In this document: positions 7,501-14,754 of the stretch, in pieces | How positions within the stretch are numbered: position 1 is the first letter of the stretch | Layout: each line of letters begins with the position of its first letter | From: Oscillospiraceae bacterium | Lineage (GTDB): Bacteria > Bacillota > Clostridia > Oscillospirales > Ruminococcaceae | NCBI GenBank assembly: GCA_017399625.1 | Contig: JAFQBT010000027.1 | Location: 1 to 36,265 of the forward strand | Length of the DNA: 36,265 nucleotides | Direction: 5' to 3' | Translations under genes and position numbers: made by a program | The notes under the pieces: generated by a model | What the model saw: the letters and a program-made list of their open reading frames with translations, nothing else | Databases searched by the model: none | What the model was told of the DNA's origin: nothing

Positions 7501-8689
7501 TTTCGTTTCCTTCCTTTATATTTTTCCATCTGTAATAGATATTCACGTATTTAAGCGCGTTGAAGCTTTTGCTTCCGGTGATCTGGAAAACGTCCCTGTC
7601 GTGATAGATGTTCAGCTTGTTTCTGCCGAGCACCGAAACCGCCGAAAGCTCCCCGAAAGGAAGGACCCATTCATTTTCCTTTCCTTCGTCGGCAACGATT
7701 CTGTCGCCATAAAGGGCAAAATCCGCCTTTTCGCGCAAAAGGCGCTTGTTTTTCCGGATTATTACCTCTTTTATCTGTACCGAATCACGGAAAAGCGGTT
7801 CTTCGGTATAATCAAGGACGTTGAGCCCATTGACAAAATCTGTCTGGTAATCGTACCATTCGCCGAAAAATTCAAAAGGAAAATCAAATCCTTTTCCGGT
7901 GATTCTTTTATCTTCGCCGTAAAAAGCGGTTCTGCCGCATTTTTTACAGGTTACCTCGTTTCCGTGGCTCTCAAATTCCGAAAGCCCGCAGAAAGGGCAG
8001 ACATAGGCAGCTCTTTCAATATATTCCGCCCGTTTTTCGGATCTGAAGATTCCGCCTTCCTTCGCTTCGTCAACAAAAAGCCCTTCCCGGATTCTTCCGA
8101 TAAGTTCCTCGTCGGTCATGGCGGAATATTCCTCCGGCATGATGACCTCGGAAACATAGGAACGCATTTTTCCTTTTCTGGTTCCGTCGCTCCAGCGCGG
8201 CTGAACTCCGTATCCGCCCTCGATTCTGTAAAGAACTATCGGAACGCGGATTTTTCTTGCAAGGGCGGCAATGGCAGGATTTATATATTCGGTTCTTCCG
8301 CTGTAAGTTCTGTTGCCTTCCGGCGCAAGAGCAATTGTTCCGCCTTCCTTTGCAACCCTGAGACAGTTCATAACAGCGCCGATATCGGTGGTCTGCTTCT
8401 TTATCGGAATTGGCTCCACCGCAAAACGCAGAAGGGAGGAAAGAAATCCCATGGAGAAAATATCCTCCGTTGCAAGGTAATAGATGGGATTTCTGAAGGA
8501 CATTCCCACAAAAAACTGGTCAAATGCCGTCTGGTGATTATAAAGAATCAGATAGGGGCGATTCTCCTCTTCGGTGAATTTTTCAATAGTAATGCCGTAT
8601 TTGATTTTACAAACCGGTTTAAGAACGATTTTTGCAATCGCCTGAATGATCCGGTGGCGCGGCTTTATCCATTTTTTCTTTTTCGCCAT
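7478..8689 (-). CDS. PlsC-like acyltransferase with zinc ribbon and C-terminal extension
   Basis: The N-terminal 210 residues are a glycerolphosphate acyltransferase domain: the NHxxxxD catalytic box reads NHQTAFD and the substrate box EGNRT. It probably transfers an acyl chain to a lysophospholipid or related acceptor at the membrane. After it comes a zinc ribbon (CPFC at about 231-234, then CKKC about 15 residues later) and a further region of about 130 residues ending LPFGELSAVSVLGRNKLNIY, which looks like a small PH-type or lipid-binding beta domain. Ordinary PlsC proteins are near 240 residues, so the tail is a clear addition. RBS AGAGGAG precedes the ATG. A CRP-type palindrome lies in its leader. 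Confidence 0.85.
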   Translation of the reverse strand: MAKKKKWIKPRHRIIQAIAKIVLKPVCKIKYGITIEKFTEEENRPYLILYNHQTAFDQFFVGMSFRNPIYYLATEDIFSMGFLSSLLRFAVEPIPIKKQTTDIGAVMNCLRVAKEGGTIALAPEGNRTYSGRTEYINPAIAALARKIRVPIVLYRIEGGYGVQPRWSDGTRKGKMRSYVSEVIMPEEYSAMTDEELIGRIREGLFVDEAKEGGIFRSEKRAEYIERAAYVCPFCGLSEFESHGNEVTCKKCGRTAFYGEDKRITGKGFDFPFEFFGEWYDYQTDFVNGLNVLDYTEEPLFRDSVQIKEVIIRKNKRLLREKADFALYGDRIVADEGKENEWVLPFGELSAVSVLGRNKLNIYHDRDVFQITGSKSFNALKYVNIYYRWKNIKEGNENGKFLGL

Positions 8690-8712
8690 TTTTTCTCCTC
8701 TTTTTTCAAAAA

Positions 8713-8728
8713 TGTGATTCCCATCACA
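8713..8728. promoter_or_regulatory. CRP/FNR-type palindrome in the acyltransferase leader
   Basis: TGTGATTCCCATCACA is a perfect match to TGTGA-N6-TCACA, with six-base arms. It lies 24 bases upstream of the acyltransferase ATG, between the AT-rich promoter region (about 8735-8800) and the ribosome binding site, where binding would repress. No Crp/Fnr family gene is in the window. Confidence 0.5.
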
Positions 8729-8860
8729 AAATGCACATATTTAATATATAATACTACAATTTAATAAAAACTTAAATATTTTTTTAACAAATCTTAAACA
8801 ATTTTACATTTTGTTCAAAATTGACAAAGTAAATTTATGGTCTTCCCTTTCTCCGGAAAC
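8729..8860. other. AT-rich intergenic promoter region
   Basis: No gene seen. The minus strand carries several AT-rich -10 candidates (TATTAT, TATATT near 8737-8750) without a clear -35, so the acyltransferase promoter is not pinned down. Confidence 0.45.
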
Positions 8861-8890
8861 AAAAAATCCGGCAATTACCGCCGGATTCTT
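8861..8890 (-). terminator. Terminator after the small membrane protein
   Basis: Stem AATCCGGC / GCCGGATT (8865-8872 and 8880-8887) followed on the minus strand by a T run. Confidence 0.8.
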
Positions 8891-8937
8891 ATGTAAAAAT
8901 ATATTATTACCTCTTCTTTTTCATTCGTGCTCCGTTT

Positions 8938-9183
8938 TTATTTCCCGGATTTTTTCAGAAATCCCCTTATCGTAAGAACCGCCGCAAGAACGGAAACCGC
9001 AATAAAAGCTGTTCCGGCAATAATGAGAAACACAAAAGAAAAAATCGGGATTCCGTGTCCGTTTCCGGCCGAACCGGAAAAAATCGCCGTATCTAAAAAT
9101 ACCCCAAGCCGCATGAACAAAAATCCGATTCCGGCAGTAACCGGAACAAGCAAAAGCCAGAGCATCGGCAAAAGTTTTTTCAT
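8938..9183 (-). CDS. Small two-helix membrane protein, unknown
   Basis: An 81-residue hydrophobic protein. The first segment (about 4-26, LLPMLWLLLVPVTAGIGFLF) and the second (about 48-71, FSFVFLIIAGTAFIAVSVLA) are predicted membrane helices joined by a small polar loop, with a basic C-terminus (RGFLKKSGK). GAAAGGA stands about ten bases before the ATG. It is flanked by two terminators, so it is either monocistronic from a promoter I cannot find or fed by read-through from rsmI. I do not recognise a family. Alternative frames over the same bases are less convincing because only this one gives ordered membrane segments. Confidence 0.6.
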   Translation of the reverse strand: MKKLLPMLWLLLVPVTAGIGFLFMRLGVFLDTAIFSGSAGNGHGIPIFSFVFLIIAGTAFIAVSVLAAVLTIRGFLKKSGK

Positions 9184-9208
9184 TCAGTCCACATCCTTTC
9201 GTAAAAAA

Positions 9209-9246
9209 CAAAAAAGGAAACACTTTCAAGGTGCTTCCTTTTTTTA
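9209..9246 (-). terminator. rsmI terminator
   Basis: Stem AAAAAGGAAACAC / GTGCTTCCTTTTT (one mismatch) directly after the rsmI stop, with a T run on the minus strand. Confidence 0.85.
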
Positions 9247-9247
9247 A

Positions 9248-10078
9248 TCATTCTTCTTCCATAAGGCATTTATAAACTTCGCCCTTGGTCTGTCCGGTAA
9301 GTTTTGCGGCTTCCTTTGCGGCCATGGAAGCGGGTTTTCCCTTTTCCATAAGTTCCTTCGCAATGGAAATTGCCTCTTCCATCGGGTCGCGCATTTCTTC
9401 TTTTTCAATCTGCTCGCCGTCGAGGACAAGAACGTATTCGCCTTTCGGAGGATTTTCCGTGTGGTATGCCACTGCTTCGGAAAGATTTCCCCTCCAGGAA
9501 GTTTCGTGGATTTTCGTAAGCTCTTTTACAACAACAATGTTTCTGTCACCGAAAACGGACTTCATATCCTTAAGGGTATTGAGGAGCTTATGCGGCGCTT
9601 CATAAAAAACCATGGTGCGGCGTTCGTGGCGGAGTTCCATAAGGTGCTCCATCCTGCTGGTGCGCTTTACGCTGAGGAATCCTTCGAAAGTGAAGCGGGA
9701 AACCGAAAGTCCCGAAACCGCCAGCGCGGAAATTACCGCGGAAGGACCGGGCACAACTTCAACCTTGACGTCAGCTTTGATGCAGAGTTTAACAAGGGTT
9801 TCGCCCGGGTCGCTGATGCAGGGCATTCCCGCATCGGTAACAATCGCGCAGCTTTCGCCATTGAGAAGGCGGGAAACGATTATATCCCCCTGCTCATATT
9901 CATTGAACTTCTGATAGACCACCATCGGCTTTTTGATTCCGAAATGGTTGAGAAGCTTAACGGTGACTCTGGTGTCCTCCGCCGCGATAAAATCAACTTT
10001 TTCAAGGGTCTCCACCGCTCTCGGAGAAAAATCCCCGAGATTTCCGATGGGCGTTCCCACAACATAAAGAATTCCCAT
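9248..10078 (-). CDS. rsmI: 16S rRNA (cytidine-1402 2'-O)-methyltransferase RsmI
   Basis: RsmI methylates the ribose of C1402 in the ribosomal decoding centre. The 276-residue protein has the tetrapyrrole-methylase fold signature: LYVVGTPIGNLGDFSPRAVE at the N-terminus, then AAEDTRVTVKLLNHFGI, IVTDAGMPCISDPGE and VVPGPSAVISALAVSGL. These are diagnostic of the RsmI (YraL) family and the length is standard. The ATG at 10078 follows AGAGG. It lies 14 bases downstream of the TrmN6-like methyltransferase, a common Firmicute pair, and ends in its own terminator. Confidence 0.95.
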   Translation of the reverse strand: MGILYVVGTPIGNLGDFSPRAVETLEKVDFIAAEDTRVTVKLLNHFGIKKPMVVYQKFNEYEQGDIIVSRLLNGESCAIVTDAGMPCISDPGETLVKLCIKADVKVEVVPGPSAVISALAVSGLSVSRFTFEGFLSVKRTSRMEHLMELRHERRTMVFYEAPHKLLNTLKDMKSVFGDRNIVVVKELTKIHETSWRGNLSEAVAYHTENPPKGEYVLVLDGEQIEKEEMRDPMEEAISIAKELMEKGKPASMAAKEAAKLTGQTKGEVYKCLMEEE

Positions 10079-10092
10079 AATACCTCTTTTAT

Positions 10093-10752
10093 TCAGCGTC
10101 CGTTCCGGACGTAGTTTATTTTAAGACCGGCGTGACCGCCTTTTTTGCCTTCGATAAGTATAAGCCAGGGTTCGTCCGAATCCGTCGCGTTGTTGACAAA
10201 AGTAAGCCGCTTCGGTTCGATTTTGTTCTTCCGCATTTCAAAAATAACATCCGCAAGCCTTTCGGGTCTGTGGCACATGCAAAGCCTTCCGCCGTATTTG
10301 AGCAGCCTTCCGGCAACTTTTGTAACCTGCGCAAGGGTGCATCCGCTTTCCCGCCTTGCAAGATCCCGGGAGGTTGTTCCGTTTTCCTTGCCCGCTCCGG
10401 AAACAAAATATGGCGGGTTCACCGTTATAAGGCTGAAGCTTTCCGCTTCCCAGTCCAGCTCATTAAGATCTGCCAGCACCGGGAAAAATCTGTCCTCAAT
10501 GCCGTTTTTCTCCGCGGTCCATTTACAAAGTTCAATGGCTCCGGGCTGGATATCAACGGCAGTGACCCTTCCTTTGAATCCGTTCGCCATCATCATAACC
10601 GGAACAACTCCGCATCCGGTGCAAAGGTCGAGCACCGCATCCCTGAATTTCGGCTTTGCAAATTCCGCAAGAAGAAGCGCATCCCCGCCGAAGCCGTATT
10701 CCTTTGTGGTGGCCATATCAAGACCGTAAAAATCGTTTACTATAATATCCAT
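10093..10752 (-). CDS. TrmN6-like tRNA1(Val) adenine N6-methyltransferase
   Basis: A class I SAM-dependent methyltransferase of 219 residues. Motif I is VLDLCTGCGVVPVMM, the acidic post-I loop VTAVDIQPGAIELC, and the N6-adenine catalytic motif NPPY appears in ITVNPPYF. The NPPY box plus the YGFGGDALLLAEF opening match the YfiC/TrmN6 family that methylates A37 of tRNA1(Val). In Firmicutes this gene is commonly beside rsmI, as here. The exact RNA substrate in this organism is inferred. The ribosome site AAAAGG is rather far (about 13 bases) from the ATG. Confidence 0.87.
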   Translation of the reverse strand: MDIIVNDFYGLDMATTKEYGFGGDALLLAEFAKPKFRDAVLDLCTGCGVVPVMMMANGFKGRVTAVDIQPGAIELCKWTAEKNGIEDRFFPVLADLNELDWEAESFSLITVNPPYFVSGAGKENGTTSRDLARRESGCTLAQVTKVAGRLLKYGGRLCMCHRPERLADVIFEMRKNKIEPKRLTFVNNATDSDEPWLILIEGKKGGHAGLKINYVRNGR

Positions 10753-10773
10753 TTCAATTATTATTCCTTTTTC

Positions 10774-10821
10774 GGCTCCCTTGTATAAAGGGAGCTGTCA
10801 GCAAAGCTGACTGAGGGATTG
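10774..10821. repeat. Hairpin repeat, copy 2
   Basis: Two stems in series: GGCTCCCTT ... AAGGGAGCT and GTCAGC-AAA-GCTGAC, then TGAGGGATTGT. On the minus strand this is the family order ATCCCTCAGTC, stem 1, stem 2. It fills the gap between the band-7 gene and the methyltransferase gene and may act as terminator for the former. Confidence 0.75.
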
Positions 10822-10832
10822 TTTTTCAGTTT

Positions 10833-11756
10833 TCAGTTGGGCAGATTGAGCAGGAATGAACCGCCTTCGCCGAGAATTGTGCTGGGCATCTGTCCGTTCC
10901 ATCTCTGTACGTAGTAATACTGAACAAGTTCCGGAGTAAGGCTTTCGGCGATCTTTTTGTTGACCTCAGCTTCCTTTTCACCGGCATAATATGCGGATTC
11001 CGCCTGGATCTTGGTTACTTCAAGTTCCGCCTGGGCAGCGATAACGTCACGTTCTGCCTGAGCTTCCTGCTCCATTGTAAGCTGTTCCTGTTTTGTCTGT
11101 GCAGTGAGTTTTTCCTGCGCCGCAACCTGTTTTGCCTCAACCGCATCGGTGAATGCTTCGGTGAAGTCGATGTCCTCGATGGAAATATCATTTACGGTGA
11201 TTCCGTAAGGTTCCATATCCGTTTTCATTGCGGAAACGATTTCTCCGGAAAGAAGTTCGCGGTTTGCAATAAGGTTTTCGGCGGTATAGTTTGCAAAAAC
11301 GGCCTTTACGTTTTCAAGAGCCCGGGGCAGAATGATGTTGTCATAATAATTCTTGCCGACGGTTTTATAAAGGGTGTATGCCGTCTGGGAGTTGATGCTG
11401 TAGTTGATGGTGGTGGCAACCTGAACCTGCTGGATGTCGCTTGAAAAAGCCTCGGTGTTGATGCTTACCTTCTGAACACGGTTATCAAGGTTTACGACCT
11501 TCTGCCAAGGAAGAACAAAGTTGGGGCCGGAATCAAGGGAAGCGTCCTCAACTTTTCCGAAGGTTACAACAATTCCGGTGTGACCGGTGGGAACGATTCT
11601 TAAGCAGGAGAGAAAAGCGACCAGAACAAGGACCGGAAGAATTATCAGAAGGACCCTTCCCGTGCGGAGTTTGCTTTCCCTTCTTGTTCTTTCAATGCCG
11701 TTTTCGTCAACATAGGGAACACTTTCGACTTTGGTGAAAAAACCGTCTTTTTTCAT
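10833..11756 (-). CDS. SPFH/band-7 (prohibitin-like) membrane protein
   Basis: A 307-residue membrane-anchored scaffold protein. A basic N-terminal region of about 33 residues precedes a transmembrane helix (VLLIILPVLVLVAFLSCL). The band-7 domain follows: IVPTGHTGIVVTFGKVED, then the GPNFVLPWQKVVNLDNRVQK segment typical of prohibitin and HflK/C relatives, and an Ala/Glu/Gln-rich coiled coil (AAQEKLTAQTKQEQLTMEQE). It ends QYYYVQRWNGQMPSTILGEG, common in bacterial prohibitin-like proteins. The ATG at 11756 follows AAAAGGAGA; a longer frame to 11792 enters the ferredoxin terminator and is rejected. SPFH proteins organise membrane microdomains or modulate FtsH; no protease partner is adjacent. 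No separate promoter was found. Confidence 0.9.
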   Translation of the reverse strand: MKKDGFFTKVESVPYVDENGIERTRRESKLRTGRVLLIILPVLVLVAFLSCLRIVPTGHTGIVVTFGKVEDASLDSGPNFVLPWQKVVNLDNRVQKVSINTEAFSSDIQQVQVATTINYSINSQTAYTLYKTVGKNYYDNIILPRALENVKAVFANYTAENLIANRELLSGEIVSAMKTDMEPYGITVNDISIEDIDFTEAFTDAVEAKQVAAQEKLTAQTKQEQLTMEQEAQAERDVIAAQAELEVTKIQAESAYYAGEKEAEVNKKIAESLTPELVQYYYVQRWNGQMPSTILGEGGSFLLNLPN

Positions 11757-11792
11757 GTTACGTTCTCCTTTTAAAAATAGATTATTAATCAA

Positions 11793-11824
11793 AAAAGCGG
11801 GAAGGTTTTTTCCCTTCCCGCCAT
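11793..11824 (-). terminator. Terminator after ferredoxin 1
   Basis: Stem GCGGGAAGG / CCTTCCCGC (11797-11805 and 11813-11821) with a T run on the minus strand. Confidence 0.88.
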
Positions 11825-11831
11825 TGAAAAA

Positions 11832-12005
11832 TCATTCCTTCGGTTTCGGCGCGCCGACGGGACAAACTTTTGCGCAGCGGCCGCAATTGATGCACATTCT
11901 TTTTATAACAACATACTGTCCGCAGCTGGGATAAATTGCGCCCTTGGGACATTCTTTTTCGCATTTTCCGCATTCAATGCATTTTCCGTCTATTACGTAT
12001 GCCAT
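11832..12005 (-). CDS. 2[4Fe-4S] ferredoxin 1
   Basis: A 57-residue low-potential electron carrier. Both clusters are complete: CIECGKCEKECP (from C9) and CINCGRCAKVCP (from C38), each CxxCxxCxxxCP, in the clostridial ferredoxin layout. It differs from the two paralogues in having a longer, basic linker (VVIKRM) and a basic tail (GAPKPKE), so it is not a recent copy. AAAAGGAGG precedes the ATG, an own promoter lies at 12032-12060 and a terminator follows the stop, so it is monocistronic. Partner enzyme unknown. Confidence 0.92.
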   Translation of the reverse strand: MAYVIDGKCIECGKCEKECPKGAIYPSCGQYVVIKRMCINCGRCAKVCPVGAPKPKE

Positions 12006-12031
12006 ATTGCGCCGCCTCCTTTTCTATTATA

Positions 12032-12060
12032 ATTTTATCACCTTATCATATAAAAATCAA
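12032..12060 (-). promoter_or_regulatory. Ferredoxin 1 promoter
   Basis: Minus strand -35 TTGATT (12055-12060), 17 bases, extended -10 TGA-TAAAAT (12032-12037). Confidence 0.7.
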
Positions 12061-12065
12061 TAGCG

Positions 12066-12515
12066 TCAAAGCCGTTTTATATATACTCTTGAATCTTCGC
12101 CGTCAACGGCCTTCATTGTTTTATAAAATTCAAAACCGTATTTTTCATAAAGTCCCACATGGTTTGTGGAGATATAAATGTTTTTGATTCTCTCTTTTTT
12201 TGCAAGTTTTTCCGCGTGTTCAAGCAGTTTTCCGGCAAATCGGTTTCCTCTGTATTCCGGAAAAGTATATACCCAGCCAATCCAGGGAGTAAGCTCCGTC
12301 GGCTGAATATCGTCTTTTTCCGCAAAAGTGCAGAAAGAAATAAGTCTTTCCCTGTCCGTAAGCAAAAGCAATTTCGTGCTTTCTCCGACAGTTTCTTTTA
12401 ATTTTTCTTCCTTCAGAAGCCTGTGCAGAAATTTCCCCGCTCCCCAATCGGATTTTCCGATTTCCGAAAGCCAATGTTCTTTATCTTCCGAAGTGAAATA
12501 TTCCAGTATTTCCAT
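12066..12515 (-). CDS. GNAT family N-acetyltransferase
   Basis: A 149-residue acetyl-CoA-dependent transferase. The GNAT core is visible: strand IGWVYTFPEYRGNRFAGKLL, where the R-G-N-R-F-A-G-K part is motif A (Q/RxxGxG/A-type acetyl-CoA pyrophosphate loop), followed by EHAEKLAKKERIKNIYISTN and the motif B segment HVGLYEKYGFEFYKTMKA. The acceptor cannot be told from sequence. The ATG at 12515 follows GAGGAAT. It lies between ferredoxins 2 and 1 on the same strand with a terminator upstream; no clear promoter of its own was seen. Confidence 0.88.
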   Translation of the reverse strand: MEILEYFTSEDKEHWLSEIGKSDWGAGKFLHRLLKEEKLKETVGESTKLLLLTDRERLISFCTFAEKDDIQPTELTPWIGWVYTFPEYRGNRFAGKLLEHAEKLAKKERIKNIYISTNHVGLYEKYGFEFYKTMKAVDGEDSRVYIKRL

Positions 12516-12540
12516 TTTTATTCCTCGAATCGTTTATATT

Positions 12541-12576
12541 TAAAAAAGCGGAAGGTATTTTCTCCCTTCCGCTTTC
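12541..12576 (-). terminator. Terminator after ferredoxin 2
   Basis: Perfect 11-base stem AAAGCGGAAGG / CCTTCCGCTTT just after the ferredoxin 2 stop, with T run on the minus strand. Confidence 0.9.
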
Positions 12577-12582
12577 CGCAAA

Positions 12583-12762
12583 TCAGTATTCTTCAACGGG
12601 TTCCGGAGCGCCGACGGGACAAACATAGGAACAGGTTCCGCAGTCGATGCATTTTGCGGGGTTGATCTCATATTTTCCGTTGCCGGGGGTAATTGCCTTT
12701 ACCGGGCAGTTTTCCGCGCAGGTTCCGCATTCGATGCAGGTATCGGTGATTTTATAAGACAT
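12583..12762 (-). CDS. 2[4Fe-4S] ferredoxin 2
   Basis: A 59-residue ferredoxin with clusters CIECGTCAENCP (from C9) and CIDCGTCSYVCP (from C38) and the usual linker VKAITPGNGKYEINPAK. The tail GAPEPVEEY is acidic and ends in tyrosine. AAGGAGG precedes the ATG, and it has its own extended -10 promoter and terminator. Residue differences from ferredoxin 1 and 3 suggest distinct redox partners rather than redundancy. Confidence 0.93.
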   Translation of the reverse strand: MSYKITDTCIECGTCAENCPVKAITPGNGKYEINPAKCIDCGTCSYVCPVGAPEPVEEY

Positions 12763-12794
12763 TGCAAAAAGCCTCCTTATGATTCAATGATTCC

Positions 12795-12822
12795 ATTCTA
12801 TCACAATTTTTACAAAAAGCAA
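12795..12822 (-). promoter_or_regulatory. Ferredoxin 2 promoter
   Basis: Minus strand -35 TTGCTT (12817-12822), 16 bases, extended -10 TGA-TAGAAT (12795-12800). Confidence 0.65.
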
Positions 12823-12829
12823 TATTGCG

Positions 12830-12866
12830 CAAAAAAACAAACGGAAAGGTTTTTCGCCTTTCCGCC
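12830..12866 (-). terminator. Terminator after ferredoxin 3
   Basis: Stem CGGAAAGG / CCTTTCCG (12842-12849, 12857-12864) with a T-rich tract on the minus strand. Confidence 0.85.
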
Positions 12867-12884
12867 TGAAAATACTTTTTTTAA

Positions 12885-13116
<232 letters not shown>

Positions 13117-13168
13117 TAGTATGGCAAAATATACTTTCCGTGACAAAGCCCAATTTTTTATTTCAAAA

Positions 13169-13810
13169 TCAATATTCTGAAAAGGTGTTTATTGTATCCT
13201 GAACTTCGTTGAAAAACCTTGAAAGATGAAAACCGTCCGCCACCGCGTGGTTTATATTCATAGAAAGCGGCATAATCAGCCTTCCGTTTTCCTCTTCATA
13301 TTTTCCCCAGGTCACGACCGGAGCGAGAAATTTCCCATCATCGAAAATATGCATATCAAAATGTTTATATTTTACCCAGGGAAGGCAGGAAACATCGAAG
13401 AAATTTCTCGGGTGGTTTTTAACTATCGCCCTTTCGTTTTCGTGCTCTTTTCTGTCCTTTCTGACTCTGTCGCAAAACTCCCGAAAGTCTTCGGAATATT
13501 CCGTAAGCATTTTAGTAAAGTTTTCGTCATCTTTATGAAAAACTGTGTATGAAGGGGAAACAATGTCCCATTTTATAAGTTCGCCTTTTTCGTTCCATCC
13601 GTATCTGAATTCATCGTGAGAATTGATTACTTTCGAAACAACCCATATCATAAGCGAATAAAAATCATTTCCGCTTTCCTTTGAATATTCCTTGATTGGA
13701 GTCACATCAACATCCACCGTAAGGCTCATCACTATCCGCATATAATCCATATAATGAGAAAAAAGTTTTCCCCTTTCCCATTTTTCAATATCAACTACAG
13801 TAAAGTTCAT
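13169..13810 (-). CDS. Chloramphenicol acetyltransferase (CatA) family protein
   Basis: The 213-residue protein matches the CAT trimer family along its length: WERGKLFSHYMDY at the N-terminus, FYSLMIWVVSKVINSHDEFR, then YTVFHKDDENFTKMLTEYS and LPLSMNINHAVADGFHLSRF-type C-terminus. The catalytic motif HxxxDG is present as H188-A-V-A-D192-G193. CatA enzymes transfer acetyl from acetyl-CoA to chloramphenicol; chromosomal relatives may have other acceptors, so resistance is inferred only. It has its own promoter (13851-13879) and RBS TTGGAGG. Base and codon use look like the neighbours and no mobile element flanks it. Confidence 0.87.
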   Translation of the reverse strand: MNFTVVDIEKWERGKLFSHYMDYMRIVMSLTVDVDVTPIKEYSKESGNDFYSLMIWVVSKVINSHDEFRYGWNEKGELIKWDIVSPSYTVFHKDDENFTKMLTEYSEDFREFCDRVRKDRKEHENERAIVKNHPRNFFDVSCLPWVKYKHFDMHIFDDGKFLAPVVTWGKYEEENGRLIMPLSMNINHAVADGFHLSRFFNEVQDTINTFSEY

Positions 13811-13850
13811 TTAAGTTTCCTCCAAAGCAAAGCCGTTTTGTTTCAAAACA

Positions 13851-13879
13851 ATCATATCACAGGATGAAAATCTTTACAA
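13851..13879 (-). promoter_or_regulatory. CAT-family gene promoter
   Basis: Minus strand -35 TTGTAA (13874-13879), 17 bases, extended -10 TGA-TATGAT (13851-13856), giving a leader of about 34 bases. Confidence 0.7.
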
Positions 13880-13896
13880 CAAAAGCCAATACTGAA

Positions 13897-14754
13897 TTAC
13901 TCTTCCTCTTCTTCGGTGCGCTGTTCTTCCCTTTCGCCGCGGATTCTTTTTACAACAGCTTTGTGGAAGGATTTCGGTGCGCCGTCCGGAGCATCGTCCA
14001 TCTTTACGGTGATCATTCCGGTCATGAGGTTGAGGTCAACAACCGTTCCGGTGCCGTCGGGAGTTTTTACGTTGTTGCCGACTCTCGGCATGGTGCGGAT
14101 AAGCTCCTCATAACCTTCCTGCTCATATTTAAGGCAGCACATAAGCCTTCCGCAGGTTCCGGAAATTTTTGTGGGGTTGAGGGAAAGTCCCTGCTCCTTC
14201 GCCATTTTTACGGAAACCGGCGCAAATTCGCCGAGGAACTGGGAACAGCAGAAAGGTCTTCCGCAGATTCCGAGTCCGCCCATCATTTTTGCTTCGTCAC
14301 GGACGCCGATCTGGCGAAGTTCGATTCTTGTTCTGAAAATCGCCGCAAGGTCTTTTACAAGTTCCCGGAAGTCAACTCTTCCGTCGGCGGTGAAATAGAA
14401 AATGATCTTGCTGTTGTCAAAGGTATATTCAACGTCAACAAGCTTCATGTCAAGTCCGTGATCGGCAATTTTAACAAGGCATTTTTCAAAAGCCTGTTTT
14501 TCGAGCATTTCGTTTTCCTTAACGTGCTCAAGGTCCTCCGCCGTTGCAAAGCGAAGAACTTTTTTAAGGGGCATAACAACTTTTTCTTCGGAAACAAAAC
14601 GGTTATCCGCCGCAACTTCGCCGCATTCGGTTCCGCGGCTTGTTTCAACAATAACCCTGTCGCCGATGGAAAATTTTTCGCCCTCCGGGTCAAAATAATA
14701 GACTTTTCCGACTTCCTTGAAGCGGACGCCTATAACTTCGATCTTTTCGCTCAT
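13897..14754 (-). CDS. ricT: RicT/YaaT (PSP1 domain) RNA-maturation cofactor
   Basis: In Bacillus the YaaT (RicT) protein is part of the Y-complex with YlbF and YmcA, which stimulates RNase Y processing and affects sporulation and competence; it carries Fe-S clusters with its partners. This 285-residue protein has the PSP1 C-terminal domain: RFATAEDLEHVKENE, then the diagnostic GGLGICGRPFCCSQFL and ISGTCGRLMCCLKYEQ with conserved cysteines. The C-terminus is a Glu-rich tail. The ATG at 14754 overlaps the holB stop (ATGA) and follows GGAGGAAA, so it is coupled to holB, the same order as in Bacillus. Confidence 0.94.
   Translation of the reverse strand: MSEKIEVIGVRFKEVGKVYYFDPEGEKFSIGDRVIVETSRGTECGEVAADNRFVSEEKVVMPLKKVLRFATAEDLEHVKENEMLEKQAFEKCLVKIADHGLDMKLVDVEYTFDNSKIIFYFTADGRVDFRELVKDLAAIFRTRIELRQIGVRDEAKMMGGLGICGRPFCCSQFLGEFAPVSVKMAKEQGLSLNPTKISGTCGRLMCCLKYEQEGYEELIRTMPRVGNNVKTPDGTGTVVDLNLMTGMITVKMDDAPDGAPKSFHKAVVKRIRGEREEQRTEEEEE

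Noticed and set aside
6430-7554. A 374-codon plus-strand frame opposite the symporter gene
   Set aside because: Charged, low-complexity translation and no ribosome site; the opposite strand encodes an ordered membrane protein.
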